A DNA stretch of 64,000 nt from Microbacterium flavescens (GTDB lineage Bacteria; Actinomycetota; Actinomycetes; Actinomycetales; Microbacteriaceae): assembly GCF_018588945.1 (NCBI RefSeq), contig NZ_JAFIWA010000001.1:1-64000 (forward strand), in the 5' to 3' direction. Made by a program: the position numbers and the translations under genes. How positions within the stretch are numbered: position 1 is the stretch's first letter; every line of letters starts with the position of its first letter. Under the pieces are notes generated by a model. It did no database searches, was not told where the DNA came from, and saw only the letters and a list, made by a program, of their open reading frames with translations. Positions 8,886 to 17,329 of this stretch are shown one piece after another.

Positions 8886-8962
8886 CGCGCACCTCCGGGT
8901 CTCCTTCGAGCCTACGACGACTCGAAGAAGCGGGGCCGAGGGAACTCAGACGTGGCAGGCGC

Positions 8963-9811
8963 TCAGCCGACGTGGTCCCGCCAGGAGTGGCGCGGCTCAT
9001 ACCCGAGCAGGCGGCGGGCCTTGTCGATCGACAAAAGGGTGTCGCGCTCGCCGACCCCGGCCTTCACGTCGACGCCCGGGAACACCTCGGCGATCAGCTC
9101 GGCGTTCGGGCGGGACATGACGGTGTCGGCGGCAGCGATGATGAACTGATCGAAGCCGGCCGGCGCGACCTCGAGCGCGCGCTGCACCGCCTGTGAACCA
9201 TCACGGGCATCGATGTAGCCCCACAGATTCCACTTGCGCAGGCGGGCGTCGGAATCGAAGGACGGGAACTCGGCGTAGTCCTCGGGCACCATCACGTTCG
9301 AGAAGCGCAGCGCCGTGATCGACAGGTCGGGGTGCCAGCGGACGAGTTCGACGGCGAGCTGCTCCTCGAGGGTCTTCACGAGGGAGTACACCGACTCGGG
9401 CCGGGGCGGGTAGGCCTCGTCGACCGGGATGTAGGGAGGCGGTGCGTCGAAGGGGAGACCCTGGACGGTCTCACTCGACGCGTAGACGATGCGACGGATG
9501 CCGAGACGGACGGCCGCCCAGAACACATTGAACGTCGCCGTCATGTTGTTGTGGAACGTGGCGATGTCGGAGCGGATGCCGGGCGCCGGGATCGCACCGA
9601 GATGGACGACCGCATCGATGCCGTCGTGACGATCGCCCACGCCTCCGAGCGCGTCGATCACCTGACCGTAGTCGGTGAGGTCCACCTGGACGAACGAGGG
9701 GCCCCGCGTGCCCACGAGATCCATGCCGATGACGTCGTAGCCGGCGGCGCGGAGTTCGCGGGCGACGACGGTTCCGAGCTTGCCGGTCGAGCCGGTGAGA
9801 GCGATGCGCAT
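8963..9811 (-). CDS. NAD-dependent epimerase/dehydratase
   Basis: A 282-residue extended short-chain dehydrogenase. The dinucleotide-binding motif TGSTGKLG starts at residue 6, an acidic residue after the second strand (MDLVG) suits NAD, and the catalytic pair is YSLVK (about residues 140-144) with a preceding Ser in YASSETVQG. The fold acts on nucleotide sugars, sugar acids or similar carbonyls; the exact substrate cannot be told. Uronate dehydrogenase-like enzymes share this length and are one possibility in a plant-polymer locus. The start at 9811 has only a weak ribosome-binding site. It is divergent from the large secreted enzyme gene. Confidence 0.8.
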   Translation of the reverse strand: MRIALTGSTGKLGTVVARELRAAGYDVIGMDLVGTRGPSFVQVDLTDYGQVIDALGGVGDRHDGIDAVVHLGAIPAPGIRSDIATFHNNMTATFNVFWAAVRLGIRRIVYASSETVQGLPFDAPPPYIPVDEAYPPRPESVYSLVKTLEEQLAVELVRWHPDLSITALRFSNVMVPEDYAEFPSFDSDARLRKWNLWGYIDARDGSQAVQRALEVAPAGFDQFIIAAADTVMSRPNAELIAEVFPGVDVKAGVGERDTLLSIDKARRLLGYEPRHSWRDHVG

Positions 9812-9848
9812 GGGTCCAGCATTGCAGGGGTGAGCGGCGCCGAGGTCG

Positions 9849-9898
9849 TTTCGAAATCACCGAAAAGGATTGCGGAATCGATCGGCGGCTGGTTTACT
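9849..9898 (+). promoter_or_regulatory. Promoter of the large secreted enzyme with CGAAA-type repeat
   Basis: TTGCGG (9870-9875) and TTTACT (9893-9898), 17 bases apart, form a reasonable promoter. Just upstream is an inverted repeat, TTTCG-N7-CGAAA (9849-9865). It is built from the same half-sites as the palindrome before the importer operon but in the opposite orientation. It may place this gene under the left-module LacI; the match is partial. Confidence 0.4.
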
Positions 9899-9980
9899 TG
9901 CGCCCGACTCGCCAAAGCGCGACAACCCGTCCTGGTGCGACCTGCCGAGTCAGCTGTTTCCCCAATGGAGAGGATGGGCG

Positions 9981-12900
9981 ATGTCGCCTGTGAACTGGAG
10001 AAGATCCGTAGCCGGAGCGGCCATATGCGCCCTCACGGTGACAACGCTGGCGCTGGCGCCGACGGCCGCTACGGCGGACGTCATCCCCGGCAACGAGTCC
10101 GACGTGGGCGTCTACACCAACGGCCAGACCGACTCGATGGACATCGGCGACCCGACGTACCTCAACATCGACGAGGTCACGCAGAAGCTGGCGCCCGGCG
10201 TCGACTGGACCGCGGCCAGCATGCACGATCGGATCTTCGAGAAGGACCTCGCAGCCGGCGGCACCGACTACTACCTCGACCGCGTGCTCGGAGTCACCGG
10301 CACGACGAACAACACCGTGCTGCAGACCCGCGGTCGGTCGCTGTACATGCGCGGCGGCAGCAACTGGGGCGTGATGGGCTTCGCGGGATCCGCCTTCGCC
10401 GGCGGACCGAACAACCTCGGCAACTTCTACACCGTCGCCGTCCCGGGCCAGACCGTCACCGAGGTCGGCGCCCAGCGGTTCAACGCACCGAGCCACGCGA
10501 AGTCGCGGTACTCCATCGGCGCCACGGGCGTCGTCGCGGATCAGCGGAAATTCATGACGCACGAGAACGCGGCCGTCACCGTCATCACGTTCTCGAACCC
10601 CGGCGCAGAGGCGCAGACGTTCACCGTCCGCGCGGCTTCGCCCCTGGCGACCGGCGCGGGCGAGGCGGGCGACGAGCTCGTCGGCACGCGCACGCTCACG
10701 AGCGGCGCGAACAACGGTCTCGTCGACACTCCCTGGTCCACGGTGCGGATCGGCCTCAAGGCCGACGGGTTCGCGCGCTCCGGCACGAACCTCGACCGCG
10801 AGATCACGGTCCCGGCGGGCGGCTCGGTCGACATCTCGGTCGTGGGCGCCCTCTACAGCGACGGCCTTCCGGCCGGACGCGAGGAGCTGGAGGAGTACGC
10901 GGAGCTCGCGCCCGCCGATGCCTTCAAGACGGGCGTGACGGAGTTCAACCGCCGCTGGGCGCAGGACATCCCCTACATCGACGTGCCCGACGCGGGCATC
11001 GAGAAGGCGATCGTCTACCGCTGGTGGGGCGAGCGCTACAACGTGCTCGACAGCAACGAGCCCGGGTACGTCTACCAGTACCCGACCACCATCGAGGGCG
11101 TGAACCTGTACCAGAACGCCGTCGTGCTCACGCAGCCGATGCACCTGCAGGACACCAAGTGGATCCGCACGCCGTACCTCCCGTACGGGCAGATCCTCAA
11201 CGTCGGAGAGCTCTCGGGCTCTTCGGCCTTCCTCGACAGCCCCGGTCACACGAGCTGGAACAACCACTACTCGCAGTACCTCGGCACGGCGGGCCTCGAG
11301 GCCTACAACGTGCACGGCGGCGGCGCCGACATCGCTGAGCGTTTCGCCCGCTACTTCGAGGGCGACGGCGTCGGCCAGCTCGAGCACTACGACGGCAACG
11401 ACGACATGCTCATCGCGTACGACACGAACTACATGCCGGGCAACGACTCGGACGCCATCACGTTCGGGTACCCGCGGGTGAACGCGTCGGCTCCCGGCGC
11501 GCGCACGATCGAGCGCCCCGAGTCCGCCTACGTGTGGGGAGCGTTCGACGCAGCGCGTCAGCTGTACGACATCGCGGGCGCGGATGCCGACAAGGTCGAC
11601 GAGATGGGCGACACGGCGGACGCCATCCGCGACGCCATCCTCGGACGGCTGTGGAGCACCGAGATGCGCTCGTTCCTCGCCGGAACCTCGCACGGCGCGC
11701 AGTCCGCTCCGTCGTCGGGCAGCGGGGCCAACCCGCTGAGTGCCGCTGAGCGCGACCTGATCCCCGCCAAGGAGTCGAACCTGTTCGACATCTACGCCGA
11801 GGGTCTGATCCCGACCGCGGACGCCGAGACCTACGTCGACGGCCTGCGGTTCCTGCGCTACGGCGACAATTTCCCGATCTTCCCCTTCTACACGGCCAAC
11901 CAGTACGACCGTGCCAAGTTCGGGATCGGCGGCTCGAACAACTTCTCCAACATCAACTTCACGGTGCAGTACCGGGCCGTGCGCGAGGCCCTGCGCCACT
12001 ATGACCCCGAGGGGAAGTACGTCACGCCGGAGTACGCCGCGCGCCTGCTCGACTGGATGGCGTGGAGCATCTACCCGGGCGGTGACGCGCGGGTGGCCAA
12101 CCAGGCCGAGTACTACTCGAACTGGAACGCGACGGCGAAGACGTACAACCGCAACAACCCCAACCACGTGATGCTCGGCAACATGAACTACATCTACGTG
12201 GAGGACATGGGCGGTATCCAGCCGCGGTCCGACGACAAGGTGGAGCTCTGGCCGATCGACCTCGGCTACGACCACTTCATGGTCAACAACCTCCGCTACC
12301 ACGGTCACGACCTCACGATCGTGTGGGACGAGGACGGCTCGCACTACGGCCTCGGCGAGGGCTACAGCCTCTTCATCGACGGTGAGCGCAAGGCCGCCGC
12401 CGACGGACTCGGCCGCTTCGTGTACGACCCCGCGACCAACGAGGTCGTGGAGTCCGACGAGGGCCTGAACGTCGAGGTCGTCGCCGAGGAAGGCGCCGAC
12501 CTGCCCACCGCCGCGGGCACGCCCATCGAGGACGCGCGGGTGGTCGAGTACCTCAAGACCGCCGGCATCGACCTCGAGGAGGACGCGGTGAACCTCGCCG
12601 CGGACGCGAGGCTCTCGTCGTCGTTCACGCAGGCAGGGCCCCGGCCGACGCCGTGGCGCAACTTCCACACGCCGGGATACTCGACGAGCTCGATGAACTA
12701 CACGCCGGGTGCCATCAGCGAGACAGAACGGCCGGTGTCGCTCGACGCGGTGTCGGACGGCCTCACGACCAACGAGCCCTTCTGGGGCAACTACGGCACG
12801 ACCGACGCGAACGGCTACGTCGAGCTGGACTTCGGCGCTCCCCAGCAGTTCGACAACGTCAAGGTGTGGTTCGTGAGCGATCGGCAGGCCGGCGGATACA

Positions 12901-14699
12901 GCCAGCCGCAGCGGTACTCGATCCAGGTGCAGGACGGGTCGGGCGATTGGGTGAGCGTCCCCGAGACGTTCAAGTCGCCCAAGATCGCGCAGCCGAAGTT
13001 CAACGAGGCGCTGTTCGAGCCGGTGACGGCCAGCAAGGTCCGGGTGGCGTTCGTCAACACTCCGTCGAAGTTCACCGCGATCTCCGAGATCCAGGTGTTC
13101 GACTCCGGGCGGGATGTGCCCGCCGTGGTCAACGACGCACCCGTCGTGACCGCCGCGGCCGACCGGTCGCGCGACGGCAATCTGTCGACGACCCTCACCG
13201 GGACGGCGACGGATGACGGCATCCCGGAGGACGGCACGCTGACGTACGGGTGGTCCACGGTGTCCGCACCGGCCGACGCCGGCGTCATCTTCAGCAGCCC
13301 TTCGAGCCTGAGCACCACCGTGACGGGCACGGCGGCGGGCATGTACGTCTTCCGGCTCACCGCCACGGACGGGCAGCTCACCACCGAACGGGATGTCGAG
13401 GTCGAACTCCGCGAGAAGGCCACGTCCGCCGAGTTCGGCGCCGTGGCCACGATCACCACCAGCGGCACCTCGTCGTGGGAGAACCACCTCCGGGTGAACG
13501 AGGCGACCACGCCGGCGAGCTCGTCGCCGGGCGCGGGCAACGGGTGGGGCAACTGGGGCCAGCCGGCCAACGGCACCTCAGCTGCGAACGCCGCGTGGAT
13601 CCGCTACCAGTGGCCGTCCGCGGTCCGTCTCCAGTCGACCGAGATCTACTGGTACGACGACAACGGCGGCACGCGGATGCCGCGACCGGACACGTACGTC
13701 CTCGAGCACTCGAACGACGGCACGACCTGGACGCCGGTCGTCCTGAGTGGAACGTCGACCTATGCCGGCGCGCTCACCCGGAACGCCTACAACCGACTCG
13801 ACTTCGAGCCGATCGAGGCGAGCCAGCTGCGCATCCGGATCACCGGCGTGCAAGGTTCGGGCGCCGGCACGGGTGTGCTGAGGTGGCGTGTGAACGGCGA
13901 GACCGTCGAGTCGGTGGACGCTCCGGTGATCATCCGCACGGTGGTCGGGCAGATCCCCGAGCTGCCCGAGGAGCTGGACGTGGTCTACACCAGCGGCCAC
14001 CGCGGCTCGGTGCCGTTCACGTGGCAGGAGATCACGGCCGACCAGGTGGCGGAGACGAACGTGGAGCCCTTCCTGGTCTACGGCACCAACAGCGCGAACG
14101 GGCTGATCGCCCAGGCGCGGATCTACGTGCGGCCTGAGAACTCGCAGGGCGGGATCTCGATCCAGGGTGCCCAGCAGTTCGAGCAGACCGTCGAGGTCGG
14201 CGAGCTGCCGGTGCTTCCGGAGCGGGTCGAAGTGTCGTACAACGACGGATCCCGCGACAACCGGGCGATCGGGGTCGAGTGGGACTTCGACGAGTCCGTG
14301 GTCGAGCAGCCGGGCGTCTACACGATCCGAGGCGACCTCGTGCTCCCGTCGTACGTGAGCACCGCCGGCACCACGTCGACGACGCTCACGCTCACGGTGG
14401 GCGACGGCATCCCGACTGGGCCGGCCGTCACGGCGACGGCGACGACGCGCTGCATCGCCGGCAAGGTCACGCTGGTGGTCACCGGTGTGAACACCGACGA
14501 CGAGCCGCTCACGCTGGAGCTGAAGTCGGCGTATGGCACGAAGAAGATCCAGAACGTGCAGCCGGGCAAGTCGGTGAGCCAGGCGTTCTCGACACGTGCC
14601 ATCGGCATCACCGCTGGCGCTGCGCAGGTCGTCGCCACGACGGCCGGCGGAGCCGCCGCCACCGTGGATGCGGCCTACCCGGCCGCCACCTGCGGCTGA
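9981..14699 (+). CDS. Large secreted barrel glycoside hydrolase, possibly GH121-like, with common C-terminal domain
   Basis: A 1572-residue Sec-exported protein (signal residues 1-33). Residues about 35-330 look like a beta-sandwich. Residues about 330-800 resemble an (alpha/alpha)6 barrel of the GH63/78/121/142 kind (KAIVYRWWGERYN, TTIEGVNLYQN, RPESAYVWGAFDA). F5/8-type C-like modules follow at about 870-1045 and 1147-1310, with a PKD/Ig-like module between them, then two group-4 Ig-like repeats (ELPEELDVVYTSG, VLPERVEVSYNDG). The common Cys-bracketed tail is at 14448-14696. Candidate acidic residues E372, E514 and E710 have spacing reminiscent of those I recall for HypBA2 (GH121 beta-L-arabinobiosidase). 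Position near an importer and cytosolic GH127 favours release of beta-arabinobiose outside the cell. The ATG at 9981 is chosen for GGAGAGG eight bases upstream. The GH family is uncertain. Confidence 0.6.
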   Translation: MSPVNWRRSVAGAAICALTVTTLALAPTAATADVIPGNESDVGVYTNGQTDSMDIGDPTYLNIDEVTQKLAPGVDWTAASMHDRIFEKDLAAGGTDYYLDRVLGVTGTTNNTVLQTRGRSLYMRGGSNWGVMGFAGSAFAGGPNNLGNFYTVAVPGQTVTEVGAQRFNAPSHAKSRYSIGATGVVADQRKFMTHENAAVTVITFSNPGAEAQTFTVRAASPLATGAGEAGDELVGTRTLTSGANNGLVDTPWSTVRIGLKADGFARSGTNLDREITVPAGGSVDISVVGALYSDGLPAGREELEEYAELAPADAFKTGVTEFNRRWAQDIPYIDVPDAGIEKAIVYRWWGERYNVLDSNEPGYVYQYPTTIEGVNLYQNAVVLTQPMHLQDTKWIRTPYLPYGQILNVGELSGSSAFLDSPGHTSWNNHYSQYLGTAGLEAYNVHGGGADIAERFARYFEGDGVGQLEHYDGNDDMLIAYDTNYMPGNDSDAITFGYPRVNASAPGARTIERPESAYVWGAFDAARQLYDIAGADADKVDEMGDTADAIRDAILGRLWSTEMRSFLAGTSHGAQSAPSSGSGANPLSAAERDLIPAKESNLFDIYAEGLIPTADAETYVDGLRFLRYGDNFPIFPFYTANQYDRAKFGIGGSNNFSNINFTVQYRAVREALRHYDPEGKYVTPEYAARLLDWMAWSIYPGGDARVANQAEYYSNWNATAKTYNRNNPNHVMLGNMNYIYVEDMGGIQPRSDDKVELWPIDLGYDHFMVNNLRYHGHDLTIVWDEDGSHYGLGEGYSLFIDGERKAAADGLGRFVYDPATNEVVESDEGLNVEVVAEEGADLPTAAGTPIEDARVVEYLKTAGIDLEEDAVNLAADARLSSSFTQAGPRPTPWRNFHTPGYSTSSMNYTPGAISETERPVSLDAVSDGLTTNEPFWGNYGTTDANGYVELDFGAPQQFDNVKVWFVSDRQAGGYSQPQRYSIQVQDGSGDWVSVPETFKSPKIAQPKFNEALFEPVTASKVRVAFVNTPSKFTAISEIQVFDSGRDVPAVVNDAPVVTAAADRSRDGNLSTTLTGTATDDGIPEDGTLTYGWSTVSAPADAGVIFSSPSSLSTTVTGTAAGMYVFRLTATDGQLTTERDVEVELREKATSAEFGAVATITTSGTSSWENHLRVNEATTPASSSPGAGNGWGNWGQPANGTSAANAAWIRYQWPSAVRLQSTEIYWYDDNGGTRMPRPDTYVLEHSNDGTTWTPVVLSGTSTYAGALTRNAYNRLDFEPIEASQLRIRITGVQGSGAGTGVLRWRVNGETVESVDAPVIIRTVVGQIPELPEELDVVYTSGHRGSVPFTWQEITADQVAETNVEPFLVYGTNSANGLIAQARIYVRPENSQGGISIQGAQQFEQTVEVGELPVLPERVEVSYNDGSRDNRAIGVEWDFDESVVEQPGVYTIRGDLVLPSYVSTAGTTSTTLTLTVGDGIPTGPAVTATATTRCIAGKVTLVVTGVNTDDEPLTLELKSAYGTKKIQNVQPGKSVSQAFSTRAIGITAGAAQVVATTAGGAAATVDAAYPAATCG

Positions 14700-14707
14700 C
14701 GCGCGGA

Positions 14708-14743
14708 CCGAAGGCGGCGTCGCTTCGGCGACGTCGCCTTCGG
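14708..14743 (+). terminator. Terminator hairpin with TTCG loop
   Basis: A 16-base-pair stem with a TTCG tetraloop (14724-14727) lies nine bases after the stop codon. The only imperfection is one G-T pair. This very stable structure should end the transcript of the large secreted enzyme. Confidence 0.8.
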
Positions 14744-14791
14744 CGTCGGTGCCCTGCGAACTCGCGTCTGGGCCCGCACAGCAACTGACCA

Positions 14792-14820
14792 TTGTTCTCG
14801 GTAACTGTTAGCGCTATCGT
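14792..14820 (+). promoter_or_regulatory. Promoter with two tandem arabinose-regulon operators
   Basis: TTGTTC (14792-14797) and TATCGT (14815-14820) are separated by 17 bases. Two operator-like 14-mers cover the whole promoter: TGTTCTCGGTAACT (14793-14806) and TGTTAGCGCTATCG (14806-14819), centres 13 bases apart. A bound repressor would occlude both elements. It drives the Tat-exported DUF1680 gene and the accessory protein behind it. Confidence 0.65.
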
Positions 14821-14997
14821 CAAGGATGAAGCGACCGAAAGGCTTTTCGCGTCGCTGCGATCCGTGCACGAGGAGGTCACGATCATGGTGCTTCGCCGAC
14901 CGATCCGCCTCGGCCCCTCCCACTTCCCGGGCGAACGGCCTCGATGCCCCCGGCCGAGCCGGCTCTCGTCCTCGCTGTCCATCAGAAAGGAAACACG

Positions 14998-17304
14998 ATG
15001 ACACCCGAATCCGAATCCGGAATCTCGCGTCGAAACGTCGTCGTCGGAGGAGGTGTCGCTCTCGCCGGCATGGCCGCCGCCGTCGCGCTCCTCGACCCGA
15101 CGCAGGCGCGGGCCGCCGCGCCGCGGCAGAGCGGCGCCGCCTTCCGCCTGGCCGGTCCGGCGCGCTCTGCGCAAGTCGTGCGCGCCGGGCAGACCCTCGT
15201 CTATCCCGATGCGTGGAGCGTGCGTCCGTTCCCGCTGAGCTCGGTGAAGCTCGGGCAGAGCGTGTTCACCCGCGCCCTCAATCAGCATCTGGTGCTGTAC
15301 CGGGCGTACTCGGTCGACAAGATCCTCGCCGTCTTCCGCCGCAACGCCGGTCTGCCGACCAACGGTGCGACGCCTCCGGGCGGCTGGGAGGAGTACGGTC
15401 CCAACCCCGAGGCCCAGCGCTGGGGTCCGCGTGAGTACACGCGGGGCCAGAACACGGCCGGTGCGGGCGGCTGCCTGCGCGGCCACTACGGCGGCCACTT
15501 CCTGAGCGGCGTCTCGATGGCGTACGCCGCGACCGGAGAGCTCGCGCTGCTGAACAAGGTGAACGCGATCGTGGACGGCCTGGAGGAGTGCCGCGCGGCG
15601 CTCGCCGCCCAGGAGTTCCAGGGCGCGCCGCGCTACTCGCACCCCGGCTTCCTCTCGGCGTACGGCGAGTGGCAGTTCTCGGCGCTCGAGGAGTTCGCCC
15701 CCTACGGCGAGATCTGGGCCCCGTACTACACGCTCCACAAGATCCTCGCCGGGCTCCTCGACGCGCACGCCCTGGCGGGCAGCGCGAAGGCGCTGCAGCT
15801 CGCCGAGGGCATCGGGCACTGGGTGTACAGCCGGCTGTCGAAGTGCACTCCGGCACAGCTCGCGCGCATGTGGGGCTCGTACATCGCCGGCGAGTACGGC
15901 GGCATGAACGAGGTGCTCGTCGAGCTGTACTGGCGCTCGGCCGACCCGCAGAAGAGCGAGTTCCTCGACGCGGCGCAGCTCTTCACGCTCCACACCCTGG
16001 TGGACGCCTGCGCCACGGGAACGGACACCCTCAACGGGAAGCACGCCAACCAGCACATCCCGCAGTTCCCGGGCTATGTGAAGCTCGCCGCCGAGACCGG
16101 CGACGACCACTATCTCGACGCGACGAAGGGCTTCTTCGACATGGTCGTCCCCGGGCGCGTGTATGCGCACGGCGGCACCGGCGAGGGGGAGCTGTGGGGT
16201 CCGGCGAACACGGTCGCGGGTGACATCGGACCGCGCAACGCCGAGTCCTGCGCGGCCTACAACATGCTCAAGGTCGCGAGCTACCTGTTCTTCAACGAGC
16301 AGGACCCGAAGTACATGGACTACTACGAGCGGACGGTGCTCAATCACATCCTGGGCGGACGCCGCAACCAGGAGTCGACCAACGGCCCCGAGAACCTGTA
16401 CATGTTCCCGGTGCAGCCGGGCGCCCGCAAGGAGTACGGCAACGGCAACATCGGCACCTGCTGCGGCGGGACCGGCCTCGAGAGCCACGTCAAGTATCAG
16501 GAGGGGATCTACTTCCGATCGGCCGACGAGTCCGAGCTGTACGTGAACCTCTACATCGCGTCGACGCTCACGTGGGACGAGAACGGACTCGAACTCGAGC
16601 AGGTGTCGTCGTATCCCGAGTCCGACACGTCGACCCTGACGATCACCGCGGCGCCGTCGGGGCCGTTGAAGGTGCACCTGCGGATCCCGGCATGGTCGCG
16701 CGGTGCCGAGATCGAGGTCAACGGCACTCCGGCCGGAGTCGCGGTCGAGCCGGGCTCGTACGCCACGATCGAGCGCACCTGGGCGGCGGGCGACACGATC
16801 ACCGTGCGGATTCCGCTCACGGTGCGCGTGGAGGCCGCCCTGGACCGCGCGGACATCCAGACCCTCATGTACGGACCGGTCGTGCTGACCGCCACGAGCT
16901 CCGCGACGAGCTACCTCAAGGTCTCGCTCGCCGACCGGCTCGACCTCGGCGGCAACGTGAGCCGAGGCATCACGAAGACCGCGGCGAACGTGTTCACGAT
17001 CGGCAGCCTCAGCTACGAGCCGGCCTACAACGGCCGGGACGTCGCGTACCACATGTACTTCCAGCGCAATGAGCCGACGGTGACGTTCGCCGGACAGGAC
17101 TCGGGCGTGGCGAACGCCCGTCGGGCGGGGACCACGCTGCTGGACGAAGTGTGGGCGCAGGCGCCGTTCGCCGACCGGAGCGCCTTCCTCGACGCGGTGG
17201 GAGAGGTGTCGTCGGCCTACCTCGCCGCGGGCCTCCTCACCGCGCGGAACCGCCAGAAGATCCTCCTCGCCGCGGGTCGTGCGCCGATCGACGGGGGCAA
17301 GTGA
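14998..17304 (+). CDS. Tat-exported DUF1680 (GH127/GH146) beta-L-arabinofuranosidase
   Basis: A 768-residue protein. The N-terminus carries a twin-arginine signal (SRRNVVVGGG, R11-R12, then a hydrophobic stretch to about residue 38), so it is exported folded. That suits an enzyme that must load zinc in the cytoplasm. The metal site is intact: E416 and C418 (AESCAAYNML) and C488-C489 (GTCCGGTG). HYGGHFLSG and LNGKHAN are further conserved DUF1680 segments. It lacks the common C-terminal domain found on the Sec-exported proteins here. The ATG at 14998 follows GAAAGG. It is followed after 25 bases by the accessory protein gene. GH127 and GH146 cannot be separated by eye. Confidence 0.85.
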   Translation: MTPESESGISRRNVVVGGGVALAGMAAAVALLDPTQARAAAPRQSGAAFRLAGPARSAQVVRAGQTLVYPDAWSVRPFPLSSVKLGQSVFTRALNQHLVLYRAYSVDKILAVFRRNAGLPTNGATPPGGWEEYGPNPEAQRWGPREYTRGQNTAGAGGCLRGHYGGHFLSGVSMAYAATGELALLNKVNAIVDGLEECRAALAAQEFQGAPRYSHPGFLSAYGEWQFSALEEFAPYGEIWAPYYTLHKILAGLLDAHALAGSAKALQLAEGIGHWVYSRLSKCTPAQLARMWGSYIAGEYGGMNEVLVELYWRSADPQKSEFLDAAQLFTLHTLVDACATGTDTLNGKHANQHIPQFPGYVKLAAETGDDHYLDATKGFFDMVVPGRVYAHGGTGEGELWGPANTVAGDIGPRNAESCAAYNMLKVASYLFFNEQDPKYMDYYERTVLNHILGGRRNQESTNGPENLYMFPVQPGARKEYGNGNIGTCCGGTGLESHVKYQEGIYFRSADESELYVNLYIASTLTWDENGLELEQVSSYPESDTSTLTITAAPSGPLKVHLRIPAWSRGAEIEVNGTPAGVAVEPGSYATIERTWAAGDTITVRIPLTVRVEAALDRADIQTLMYGPVVLTATSSATSYLKVSLADRLDLGGNVSRGITKTAANVFTIGSLSYEPAYNGRDVAYHMYFQRNEPTVTFAGQDSGVANARRAGTTLLDEVWAQAPFADRSAFLDAVGEVSSAYLAAGLLTARNRQKILLAAGRAPIDGGK

Positions 17305-17329
17305 CATGACGATGATCGAAGGGAAATCC

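Noticed and set aside
9894-13487. 1197-codon open frame on the minus strand
   Set aside because: It is antisense to the large secreted enzyme, lacks family motifs and is Arg/Val/Asp-rich as expected for a shadow frame in GC-rich DNA.
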